This document shows positions 34,009 through 39,135 of a DNA stretch of 39,135 bases, one piece after another. The position numbers were made by a program, and so were the translations under genes. The notes under the pieces were generated by a model. It did no database searches, was not told the DNA's origin, and saw only the letters and a list, made by a program, of their open reading frames with translations. The stretch comes from Falseniella ignava CCUG 37419 (lineage in GTDB: Bacteria > Bacillota > Bacilli > Lactobacillales > Aerococcaceae): the NCBI RefSeq assembly GCF_000301055.1, contig NZ_JH932302.1, positions 1 through 39,135 on the forward strand. The letters run 5' to 3'. Numbering within the stretch: position 1 is the first letter of the stretch; each line of letters begins with the position of its first letter.

Positions 34009-34163
34009 TCCAATTTCCTCCTTCCAAACCTCTTAGGACATCTGCATCCACTTTGAGTAACTTTTTGGAAAGATATTTTAATTAAGTGTCTCCAAGAAAG
34101 ATGGGGACATTGATTTTTCCTTCCATCTCTCTTAGGACAATTAGGGTTAACTTGAGTAATCAA
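33981..34163 (-). CDS. Possible 60-aa Cys-rich peptide with two copies of a repeated motif
   Basis: A frame starting at TTG carries two copies of T-Q-x4-C-P-K-R-x-G-R separated by 'CPHLSWRHLIKISF'. The two copies are exactly 99 bases (33 codons) apart, so they stay in frame. Differences between copies include synonymous AGA/AGG changes, a sign of protein selection. A related stretch lies before the SHOCT gene (frame reading CHFSW, then TQNHSECPRRGG). There is no clear ribosome site, and no family was recognised. It may also be a structured RNA element. Confidence 0.4.
   Translation of the reverse strand: MITQVNPNCPKRDGRKNQCPHLSWRHLIKISFQKVTQSGCRCPKRFGRRKLDWNKRPMKK
34020..34060 (-). repeat. 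41-nt repeated motif, copy 2
   Basis: Ungapped match to copies at 34119-34159 and 3964-4004. Here the motif's purine end also forms the GGAAGGAGG ribosome site of the TTG-start gene at 34008. See the third copy for the shared blocks. Confidence 0.6.
34119..34159 (-). repeat. 41-nt repeated motif, copy 1
   Basis: Ungapped match to copies at 34020-34060 and 3964-4004, and 99 bases upstream of copy 2 in transcription order. Encodes T-Q-V-N-P-N-C-P-K-R in the frame shared by all copies. Confidence 0.6.
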
Positions 34164-34172
34164 TTAGAATAA

Positions 34173-34727
34173 TTATTTCCAATCTTTCATTGTTTCTTGG
34201 ATAATTGGCAGTAATTTCCTTTTGGTATTATTAACCGTTTTTTGTGAACAGCCAACAATCAGAGCTACTTCTCGTTCAGTCATCTCGTCAATCAATAATA
34301 GAGACATAATCATTTTGTTACGCTCAGAAAAATCATTCAGTACTTCCTCGAAAGCTTCAGATAGTAGGAGGGCTTCGGCTGCTGCTTCGACATTCTCTCG
34401 TGCCGACGCTTCAAAGTTCGTATCTTCAGCAATCCGATCCAAGGACAGTGGCAATCCCATCTTCAATTGACTGATTGGTTCACCAGTACCACCCATAGCG
34501 GTAAATTGGTCTGGTGTACCCGGCATCCAGTCAGATTTTTCTTCTTCATAATTTGACCAAGCAACATTGATATCTTCATAGGCACGTTGAGTCTGTTTCT
34601 GTTCGCGCCATACAGGACGCATCATTTCTAAGTAGATTTCTTCTGTGACTTCAACTTCTTGATTAACAAGGACATTTTTACCATTAATCTGTTTTACTGT
34701 TTTTACTGTTACGACACGTTTTTTCAT
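34173..34727 (-). CDS. Sigma-70 region 4-like DNA-binding protein of the early operon
   Basis: A 184-aa protein. The C-terminal part ('LNDFSERNKMIMSLLL', 'MTEREVALIVGCSQKTVNNTKRKLLPII') is a sigma-70 region 4-like helix-turn-helix. The N-terminal half is variable and acidic, with no clear domain. It could regulate early promoters or act as a transcription cofactor. The start was set at the ATG after AAGGAGACAAAT, 25 codons inside the longest frame. A strong terminator lies 45 bases upstream, so its expression may need antitermination or its own promoter. Function is inferred from the fold. Confidence 0.75.
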   Translation of the reverse strand: MKKRVVTVKTVKQINGKNVLVNQEVEVTEEIYLEMMRPVWREQKQTQRAYEDINVAWSNYEEEKSDWMPGTPDQFTAMGGTGEPISQLKMGLPLSLDRIAEDTNFEASARENVEAAAEALLLSEAFEEVLNDFSERNKMIMSLLLIDEMTEREVALIVGCSQKTVNNTKRKLLPIIQETMKDWK

Positions 34728-34771
34728 ATTTGTCTCCTTATTGCCTAAGGAGCACTCGAACAAAAGGAGAC

Positions 34772-34809
34772 AAAAAATAGGCCTGTGACCTTGGAAGTGC
34801 ACAGACCTA
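34772..34809 (-). terminator. Rho-independent terminator inside the early operon leader
   Basis: Minus-strand hairpin with a 10-bp stem (TAGGTCTGTG with CACAGGCCTA, one G-U pair, 12-base loop) and six T after it. It lies between the small basic protein gene and the sigma-like gene. It may be an attenuator or the target of antitermination. Confidence 0.78.
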
Positions 34810-34989
34810 CTCCACCTGATGAAAATGGGCGCATTAAGGTAAGGCTACTTCCATCATTCTTGATATTGGTCTTGCGACCTAACAAAAATGACCATGTATC
34901 CTTCTGCCCTAATGCATATCAGGCGTTGTGATATTTAATTTGATGATGATTAATGGCTCACCATCAAAGCCATGAATTTATGCGATTAA

Positions 34990-35127
34990 CTACTTACGAC
35001 CTCGACGTGTCTGAGATAATGCGGAACCTGCAACTGACTTACTTGTTTTGCTATACCGACCATCCTTTAGGATTTTCGAAGCTTTGCATGCAACTTTCTT
35101 GCTGGTTTGCTTGTTGTTACGTGCCAT
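34990..35127 (-). CDS. Small basic phage protein (45 aa)
   Basis: A 45-aa, strongly basic protein (MARNNKQTSKKVACKASK, then ILKDGRYSKTSKSVAGSAL, SQTRRGRK). Short Lys/Ser/Ala-rich proteins of this type recur in phages and mobile elements, but no function is known to me. AAAGGAGGTGATCCC is a very strong ribosome site. It is the rightmost minus-strand gene and probably the first of the early operon. The 180 bases between it and 34809 hold no clear gene. Confidence 0.7.
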   Translation of the reverse strand: MARNNKQTSKKVACKASKILKDGRYSKTSKSVAGSALSQTRRGRK

Positions 35128-35410
35128 GGGATCACCTCCTTTAAAAAAAAGATAGCTTTCGTTAATTTCAAATTTCTCCTATTAATAAATAGACCAAAAT
35201 CTTGAAAAGTGGCAATTTTAAAAACGTAATCATAAAAATTAACTATTGGTTAAACATTGAATTCTTAAATTTAAAGAATAATGTACGTCAAATTCCTTTC
35301 ATTTATGTCTGAGAATAAATTGACTACTAGTAACGTCCTCTAAGTATCCGTGTTAATCTTGATCCAGATACTGATTTGCTATTTGTTTAGAAGCATGTAG
35401 TCACCCCTTT

Positions 35411-35426
35411 ATCGTAAATATACGAT
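35411..35426. promoter_or_regulatory. Palindromic operator-like site at the -35 of the cargo promoter
   Basis: ATCGTA-AATA-TACGAT is a perfect 6+6 dyad with its edge 2 bases from the -35 hexamer of the cargo promoter. An outer inverted pair (TGTAGTCA at 35396-35403 and TGACTACA at 35474-35481) flanks the promoter on both sides. This fits binding of one or two dimeric regulators. The regulator is not in view. Confidence 0.5.
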
Positions 35427-35427
35427 G

Positions 35428-35456
35428 TTGTAAAAATTTCATATTTAACTTAGAAT
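35428..35456 (+). promoter_or_regulatory. Sigma-70 promoter of the ABC-3C operon
   Basis: -35 TTGTAA (35428-35433) and -10 TAGAAT (35451-35456) with an exact 17-base spacer. The -10 matches 5 of 6 and the -35 4 of 6 consensus bases. It lies 111 bases before the first cargo start codon. The terminator-like hairpin at 35501-35525 falls in its leader. Confidence 0.6.
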
Positions 35457-35491
35457 TATGTATATAGTTCAAATGACTACACACTTATTCT

Positions 35492-35525
35492 AAAAAAAAC
35501 AAGCCCACTTGTATTTAGTGGACTT
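35492..35525 (-). terminator. Strong minus-strand terminator in the cargo leader
   Basis: Minus-strand stem AAGTCCACT with AGTGGGCTT (9 bp, 7-base loop) and, after GT, a run of T. It should stop antisense transcription from the cargo into the phage early operon. In the plus direction the same hairpin has only a weak T run and might attenuate the cargo transcript. Confidence 0.65.
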
Positions 35526-35553
35526 TTACTGGGGTTTTATTGGACTTTTACTG
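35519..35553 (+). repeat. Two 13-base direct repeats before the cargo start codon
   Basis: TGGACTTTTACTG occurs at 35519-35531 and 35541-35553, 22 bases apart, the second copy ending just before the GAGAGGAGG ribosome site. The spacing is about two helical turns. They may be regulator or antitoxin-type sites, or a duplication scar. Confidence 0.6.
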
Positions 35554-35567
35554 AGAGGAGGTATGCA

Positions 35568-36725
35568 ATGAATCAAATATGTTTGTCAAGTTTCTTGAAA
35601 ATATCACAAAAAGCATTACAAGCACCTAATTTAAACCAAGATGTTGTTAATTTATTAATAGGTGCTCTAATAGATAGAGAAAATATAATAGATCGAAACG
35701 GAAGCCCTGTTGATATCACTCCAGCGAAGGTTAGTGGTTGGTTTAACAAAACTAAAGATGTAGAGCAGTCTATCCGTGATGCAGTCTCATTTGATGACAG
35801 TGTTGTTGAGCGATGCAAAAACTGGTTTGGTGAAATTTTCATCCCAACTCTTAATATTAATCTGACTGAGGATTTTTATTCTGAAATGAAATCATTGGTC
35901 GAGCAAGATGAACAAATCTCTGAACAAAAGCGAGATCAACTATTAGAAAAGCTCAACAGTGAACACTATTCTAGTTTTTTAGCTGAATTGTTTTTGTATT
36001 GTTTATCACGGTCGAATACTGAGAATAGAGAGACGGTCCCAACATCAGATTATTATCTTCTATCAGAATGTGATTCAAGTTGCCCCACTTGCGGAAAAAG
36101 ATTAACTGAAAATATCAGAAATAACTCGATTAAAAAATATGACGTAATTCAGTTTGATTTTTTAGATCCCCAAAATGACAAACTTTGTCTATGCAGAGAT
36201 TGTGCAGATATTTATGTTGGAGAACTCTCAGAAGAAGAACAACAGGAAATTATAGATATTAAGGAAGAACTAATAAAAAATAAGCAAATAAAAGAAGTTT
36301 CAAACTCAGTGAAGCTTGAAAAAGATATTTTAGAGGTAATAAACAATCTTTCTTCTATTGATTTATCAAGCATACATACGGACTTGACTTTAAATGCTGT
36401 AGAACTTAAAAAGAAAATACATCCTGAAAATTATATGTTGATTTTTGATATAAACACAAAAGTAACTTCTTACTACAATACCGTCAGAAATATTTTTTCG
36501 AATTTAGAAGGGGAAGGAATAATAGTTTTCGAAAAAATTGCTTCTCAAGTAAAACTTTATTATTTGAATTTAGAAGAAGAAAATATAGATCAGAGTCAAA
36601 TTTATGAAGAAGTTACAGATTGGATACATAATTCATCTGGTGGTAATTCAAATAGATTAGCATGTCAAATAATTGCTGCCTTTTTTGTTCAGAATTGTGA
36701 GGTGTTTAATGAAATTTCCGAGTAA
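35568..36725 (+). CDS. ABC-three-component system protein: zinc-finger effector with ABC-3C C-terminal domain
   Basis: A 385-aa protein, first gene of the cargo operon, with GAGAGGAGGTATGCA before its ATG. The N-terminal 160 residues are helical, with a possible HTH near 52-70. A treble-clef zinc site follows (Cys172-x2-Cys175, Cys209-x2-Cys212; CPTCG and CLCRDCA), in the layout of an HNH domain. The expected catalytic His of HNH, however, seems replaced (VIQF). A helical segment and a C-terminal region ending 'LACQIIAAFFVQNCEVF' look like an ABC-3C CTD. It overlaps the middle component by 17 bases. The effector role is inference from system architecture. Confidence 0.72.
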   Translation: MNQICLSSFLKISQKALQAPNLNQDVVNLLIGALIDRENIIDRNGSPVDITPAKVSGWFNKTKDVEQSIRDAVSFDDSVVERCKNWFGEIFIPTLNINLTEDFYSEMKSLVEQDEQISEQKRDQLLEKLNSEHYSSFLAELFLYCLSRSNTENRETVPTSDYYLLSECDSSCPTCGKRLTENIRNNSIKKYDVIQFDFLDPQNDKLCLCRDCADIYVGELSEEEQQEIIDIKEELIKNKQIKEVSNSVKLEKDILEVINNLSSIDLSSIHTDLTLNAVELKKKIHPENYMLIFDINTKVTSYYNTVRNIFSNLEGEGIIVFEKIASQVKLYYLNLEEENIDQSQIYEEVTDWIHNSSGGNSNRLACQIIAAFFVQNCEVFNEISE

Positions 36726-36933
36726 AGTAACAAGCTATCAAGATAGTGTTTTCCCAAAAATTACTGCTATCTTAGATACCGTTCACAATGAACCAATGGA
36801 AGTAATCGAATTGTTCAATCAAACGAAGAAAAAATTTGACAACATAAATGATTTTATAGAAGTGCTGGTTATTTTGTTTGCAATAAAGAAAATTAATCTT
36901 AATAAGGAAGGAGTGATTTACTATGTTAGTTGA
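36709..36933 (+). CDS. ABC-three-component system middle component
   Basis: A 74-aa protein (MKFPSKVTSYQDSVFPKITA, then 'MEVIELFNQTKKKFDNINDFIEVLVILFAI' and 'LNKEGVIYYV', split by variable residues). This pattern of a 'K(F/Y)PSKV..Y..S' start and a winged-helix-like end is that of middle components in ABC-3C systems. The start was set at the ATG after GAGGTGTTTA; a longer upstream frame is unsupported. It overlaps the effector gene by 17 bases and the ATPase gene by 11. It probably bridges the effector and the ATPase. Confidence 0.75.
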   Translation: MKFPSKVTSYQDSVFPKITAILDTVHNEPMEVIELFNQTKKKFDNINDFIEVLVILFAIKKINLNKEGVIYYVS

Positions 36934-38575
36934 AATTCAATGTGATGCTTTCAAACACAAAGAGCCAATCAAATTCAAAGATGGATTAAATGTTGTTTTA
37001 GGGGCAAATGATGGTGCAAATTCCATCGGTAAATCGACTCTACTTATGGTCATTGATTTCGTATTTGGTGGGTCTGACTATACAGATAAATCTCTTGATA
37101 CAATCAAAAACGTTGGCGAACACCAAATCAACTTTGCATTTCAATTTGAAGGCACAATGTATTATTTTTCAAGAGATACAAGCTCTCCTACCGAAGTCTC
37201 AATTTGTGACAATAATTATTCGAAGATCAAAATCATAAATTTGAATGATTATACTAATCTGTTAAAAGAAAAATACAAAATAAACTCAAGTTACATTAGT
37301 TTTAGAGAGACGGTAAGTAATTTTATCCGAGTCTATCATAGAGATAATTACGATGAGACTGCTCCCCTTCGTTCGTTTAAACAAGATACACAAAACAAAG
37401 GTTTGAAGAGATTATTTAAGTTGTTAAATGAATATGAAGAAATAGATTTAGCTGATAAACGCTATCAAGAATACAAAGAAAAAAAGGAAACCTTTAATAA
37501 GTCTTTAAAATATAATTATATATACGCCACTCCAAATAAAACTGAATATAAAAAGAATGAAATTGAAATTAATAATTTGCGTAAACAAAAAGAGAATCTG
37601 GTATTAGATTTAGGAGAAACATTCGCTGGTCTCGATGAATACCAAAGAAATAAACTAGCTGAACTTAGAGAACAGCAAAGATTATTTAGCAATAAAATTC
37701 TAACTTATCAGCTTCAATTAAATTCAATGAAATATGATCAAAAATTTTCTAGTTCTAAATTAAAAAGTGATCTATTAGAATTAGAAAAATTCTTCCCTAA
37801 TTTGAACGTCGCTGAGATTGTGGAGATCGAACAATTTCATGATGATTTGAATAGTATTTTGAAGAAACAAGTAGCAGACAATACGAAAAAAATAGATAGA
37901 GAATTGAAAAAATACAATGAATTGTATTTTGAAGTGGATCGACAAATTGAAGAAATTAAGGATTCTGAAAAAATTCCACAAGATAAATTACAAAACTATA
38001 CTGAAGTGGACAGAAAGATTATTAAGCTCGAGAAAGCCAATGAAGCTTATGATAATAAGGAGCTTATTGCAGAAGAAACAAAGAAAAGAAAAGAACACTT
38101 AGATCATACGGTTGATTTAGCTATTAATTCAATTGAATCGACTTTAAATCAGACAATGCATGAAATTAATGAAAAGGTTACTAATGGGCAAAAAATGGCC
38201 CCTCTTATTAATATAAATTCGATTACTAGTTACCATTTCGAAATCCCAAATGACACAGGAACAGGTACAAATTTTCGCGGTCTAGTTGTCTTCGATTTAG
38301 CGATATTAACGCTATCCTTTCTACCATTGTTAGTTCATGATTCATTAATCTTTAAGCAAGTAGAAGACAACGCTATTGAGAATATTCTCAAAATATATTC
38401 CACATTTGACAAGCAAATATTCATTTCATTTGATAAACAAAGCGCATATTCAGATGAAGTAAAATCACTCCTTTATGACAATCATGTAATTGAACTTGGG
38501 CCAAATGGCAACGAACTATTTGGAAAATCATGGAGTAGTGTCGAAAATAACCAACTAGATGAAAAGAAGGAGTAA
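36923..38575 (+). CDS. ABC-three-component system ATPase (DUF2326 type)
   Basis: A 550-aa SMC/Rad50-like ABC ATPase. Walker A is 'GANDGANSIGKST' (27-39), the Q-loop region follows, then a long coiled-coil arm (about 175-420). The C-terminal lobe has a signature-like DTGTGTNF (444-451) and a Walker B-like 'LPLLVHDSLIF' (467-477). This matches DUF2326-type ABC ATPases of the ABC-3C conflict systems. ATP-driven sensing of phage DNA or proteins is inferred. A glutamate after the Walker B Asp is not evident, which is usual in this family as far as I recall. GAAGGAGTGATTTACT precedes the ATG. Confidence 0.85.
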   Translation: MLVEIQCDAFKHKEPIKFKDGLNVVLGANDGANSIGKSTLLMVIDFVFGGSDYTDKSLDTIKNVGEHQINFAFQFEGTMYYFSRDTSSPTEVSICDNNYSKIKIINLNDYTNLLKEKYKINSSYISFRETVSNFIRVYHRDNYDETAPLRSFKQDTQNKGLKRLFKLLNEYEEIDLADKRYQEYKEKKETFNKSLKYNYIYATPNKTEYKKNEIEINNLRKQKENLVLDLGETFAGLDEYQRNKLAELREQQRLFSNKILTYQLQLNSMKYDQKFSSSKLKSDLLELEKFFPNLNVAEIVEIEQFHDDLNSILKKQVADNTKKIDRELKKYNELYFEVDRQIEEIKDSEKIPQDKLQNYTEVDRKIIKLEKANEAYDNKELIAEETKKRKEHLDHTVDLAINSIESTLNQTMHEINEKVTNGQKMAPLININSITSYHFEIPNDTGTGTNFRGLVVFDLAILTLSFLPLLVHDSLIFKQVEDNAIENILKIYSTFDKQIFISFDKQSAYSDEVKSLLYDNHVIELGPNGNELFGKSWSSVENNQLDEKKE

Positions 38576-38578
38576 ATT

Positions 38579-39073
38579 ATGAAATTATATACAAAATCTG
38601 AATTACTTAATCAGCTTAGAACTGAAAGCGAGAAAGCATACCAAAACCTTATAAACAAGAATAGTGCAAAATCATCCCACAAAAGCAATGCACAATTTAT
38701 GAATAATTTTATTACAAAACAAAGAAACAAGTTTATTACTAATAATATAGATAATATTGATAACCCGGATGATACAGTCCTAAATAATCTTATGTTAATT
38801 TATTATGTATCTTACATTGTAATGCTCGAATATCGTCATAAATGTTGGCCATATGAATACATGGCATTTTCTCGGAGAATTGGTGAATTATGGGAGCCTT
38901 TCTGTAAACTTCCTTTTCAATATTCAAAAAAAGACTTGGAAGAATATAAACCAAAAACATTTGCGTACGTAAAAAATGAAATCAACGAAAATTTTTTAGA
39001 ATATATTGATAAGTTAAATATCTCAGAAGATGTAGAGAAGTCAAACATTTATGACACAGCCTTTGATAAATAG
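38579..39073 (+). CDS. Unrecognised fourth gene of the cargo operon
   Basis: A 164-aa protein, 3 bases after the ATPase stop and with GAAGGAGTAAATT inside that stop region, so clearly co-translated. The N-terminus is Asn/Ser/Lys-rich; a hydrophobic helix (LNNLMLIYYVSYIVML) is followed by 'WPYEYMAFSRRIGELWEPFCKLPFQY' (split by variable residues). The 'RRIGELWE' stretch is reminiscent of some type II restriction endonucleases and of helical nucleic-acid-binding proteins, but no nuclease motif is seen. It is shorter than those enzymes. ABC-3C systems normally have three genes. It could be a fourth component, an immunity or regulatory protein, or a truncated enzyme. Confidence 0.6.
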   Translation: MKLYTKSELLNQLRTESEKAYQNLINKNSAKSSHKSNAQFMNNFITKQRNKFITNNIDNIDNPDDTVLNNLMLIYYVSYIVMLEYRHKCWPYEYMAFSRRIGELWEPFCKLPFQYSKKDLEEYKPKTFAYVKNEINENFLEYIDKLNISEDVEKSNIYDTAFDK

Positions 39074-39135
39074 ATTGTGCTAAAGAAGCTAATCAGTAAA
39101 ACTATTTTTGAAAAATTTAGTCAAGGCCTTTAGAG

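Larger units (their letters stand above)
35128..35567. other. Intergenic control region between the phage early operon and the plus-strand cargo
   Basis: 440 bases without a convincing gene. It holds the cargo promoter, dyad sites and a minus-strand terminator listed separately. There is a strong minus-strand ribosome site (AAAGGGGTGACTAC) before a 5-codon frame (MLLNK), whose meaning is unclear. The minus-strand promoter of the early operon must lie here or just left; candidates such as TTGACG near 35293 have weak -10 partners, so none is claimed. Confidence 0.6.
193..39135. mobile_element. Prophage (siphovirus-type, serine-recombinase element) with right-end defence cargo
   Basis: A full set of integration, lysis, tail, head, packaging, DNA-modification, replication and regulatory genes lies in one minus-strand series from 193 to 35127. 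It is followed by a plus-strand four-gene cargo operon. The order (recombinases, lysis, tail, head, terminase, methyltransferases/MetK, HNH, replication, DUF2815/DUF2800) is typical of a widespread Bacillota prophage group. The left boundary is probably just left of the recombinase terminator, but no matching attachment core was found between the two window ends. The right end may lie outside the window, so both boundaries are uncertain. Confidence 0.85.

Noticed and set aside
35390-35415. Five-codon minus-strand frame MLLNK with a strong ribosome site
   Set aside because: Too short to claim as a gene; the ribosome-like sequence overlaps the TGTAGTCA dyad and may be coincidental.
36673-36708. 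Longer start for the ABC-3C middle component
   Set aside because: The 12 extra codons lie inside the effector's last helix and lack a ribosome site; the ATG at 36709 has GAGGTG upstream and the family-like N-terminus.
39074-39135. Right attachment site
   Set aside because: No stretch here matches the left end beyond short AT-rich words, so no att core can be supported.

Overview
The window is a nearly complete tailed-phage prophage (siphovirus type, HK97-like head) from a low-GC Gram-positive bacterium. AGGAGG-type ribosome sites, AT-rich codon use, tandem large serine recombinases and the gene families all point to Bacillota, most likely a coccoid Lactobacillales. The genus cannot be read from the sequence. 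No rRNA, tRNA, insertion sequence or CRISPR array was seen. Assignments rest on motif and family recognition by eye; no database search was run.

Layout, left to right; almost everything from 193 to 35127 is on the minus strand, so it is transcribed right to left. (1) 1-4083: an 11-bp tandem repeat, a terminator, three overlapping serine-recombinase genes (full length, catalytic-less, full length) and a 56-aa SHOCT-like gene. (2) 4094-5547: lysis (amidase endolysin, holin). (3) 5544-13383: tail (fibre-like and hub-like proteins, tape measure, two chaperone genes, major tail protein, terminator-like protein). (4) 13388-19152: head and packaging (connectors, HK97 capsid, ClpP-like protease, portal, large terminase). 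(5) 19202-24476: a frameshifted gene, DUF4314, a cytosine-5 methyltransferase, a ParB-adenine methyltransferase fusion, a phage S-adenosylmethionine synthetase, and the small terminase. (6) 24480-25078: candidate cos region, HNH endonuclease, an intrinsic terminator and three phased repeats that look like a late control region. (7) 25082-35127: the early/replication operon (ArpU/DUF1492-like regulator, SNF2 helicase, VRR-NUC nuclease, candidate origin, primase-helicase, family A DNA polymerase, DUF2815, DUF2800, sigma-like factor, small basic protein).

(8) 35128-35567 is a gene-free control region. It carries a good plus-strand promoter with symmetric operator-like sites and a strong minus-strand terminator. 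(9) 35568-39073 holds four tightly packed plus-strand genes, visibly more AT-rich than the phage body. The first three fit an ABC-three-component (ABC-3C) conflict system: a zinc-finger effector/CTD protein, a 74-aa middle component and a DUF2326-type coiled-coil ABC ATPase. The fourth, a 164-aa protein I do not recognise, is coupled directly behind the ATPase. This cargo is the most interesting part of the window.

The phage parts make a coherent life cycle. The early operon replicates DNA, the ArpU-like regulator probably switches on late genes past a terminator, the MetK plus two methyltransferases probably modify the phage genome, HNH/TerS/TerL package it, and holin/endolysin release virions. 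The serine recombinases probably integrate and excise the element, and the ABC-3C cargo probably protects the lysogen from other phages. No CI/Cro-type repressor is visible, so lysogeny control either lies outside the window or is unconventional.
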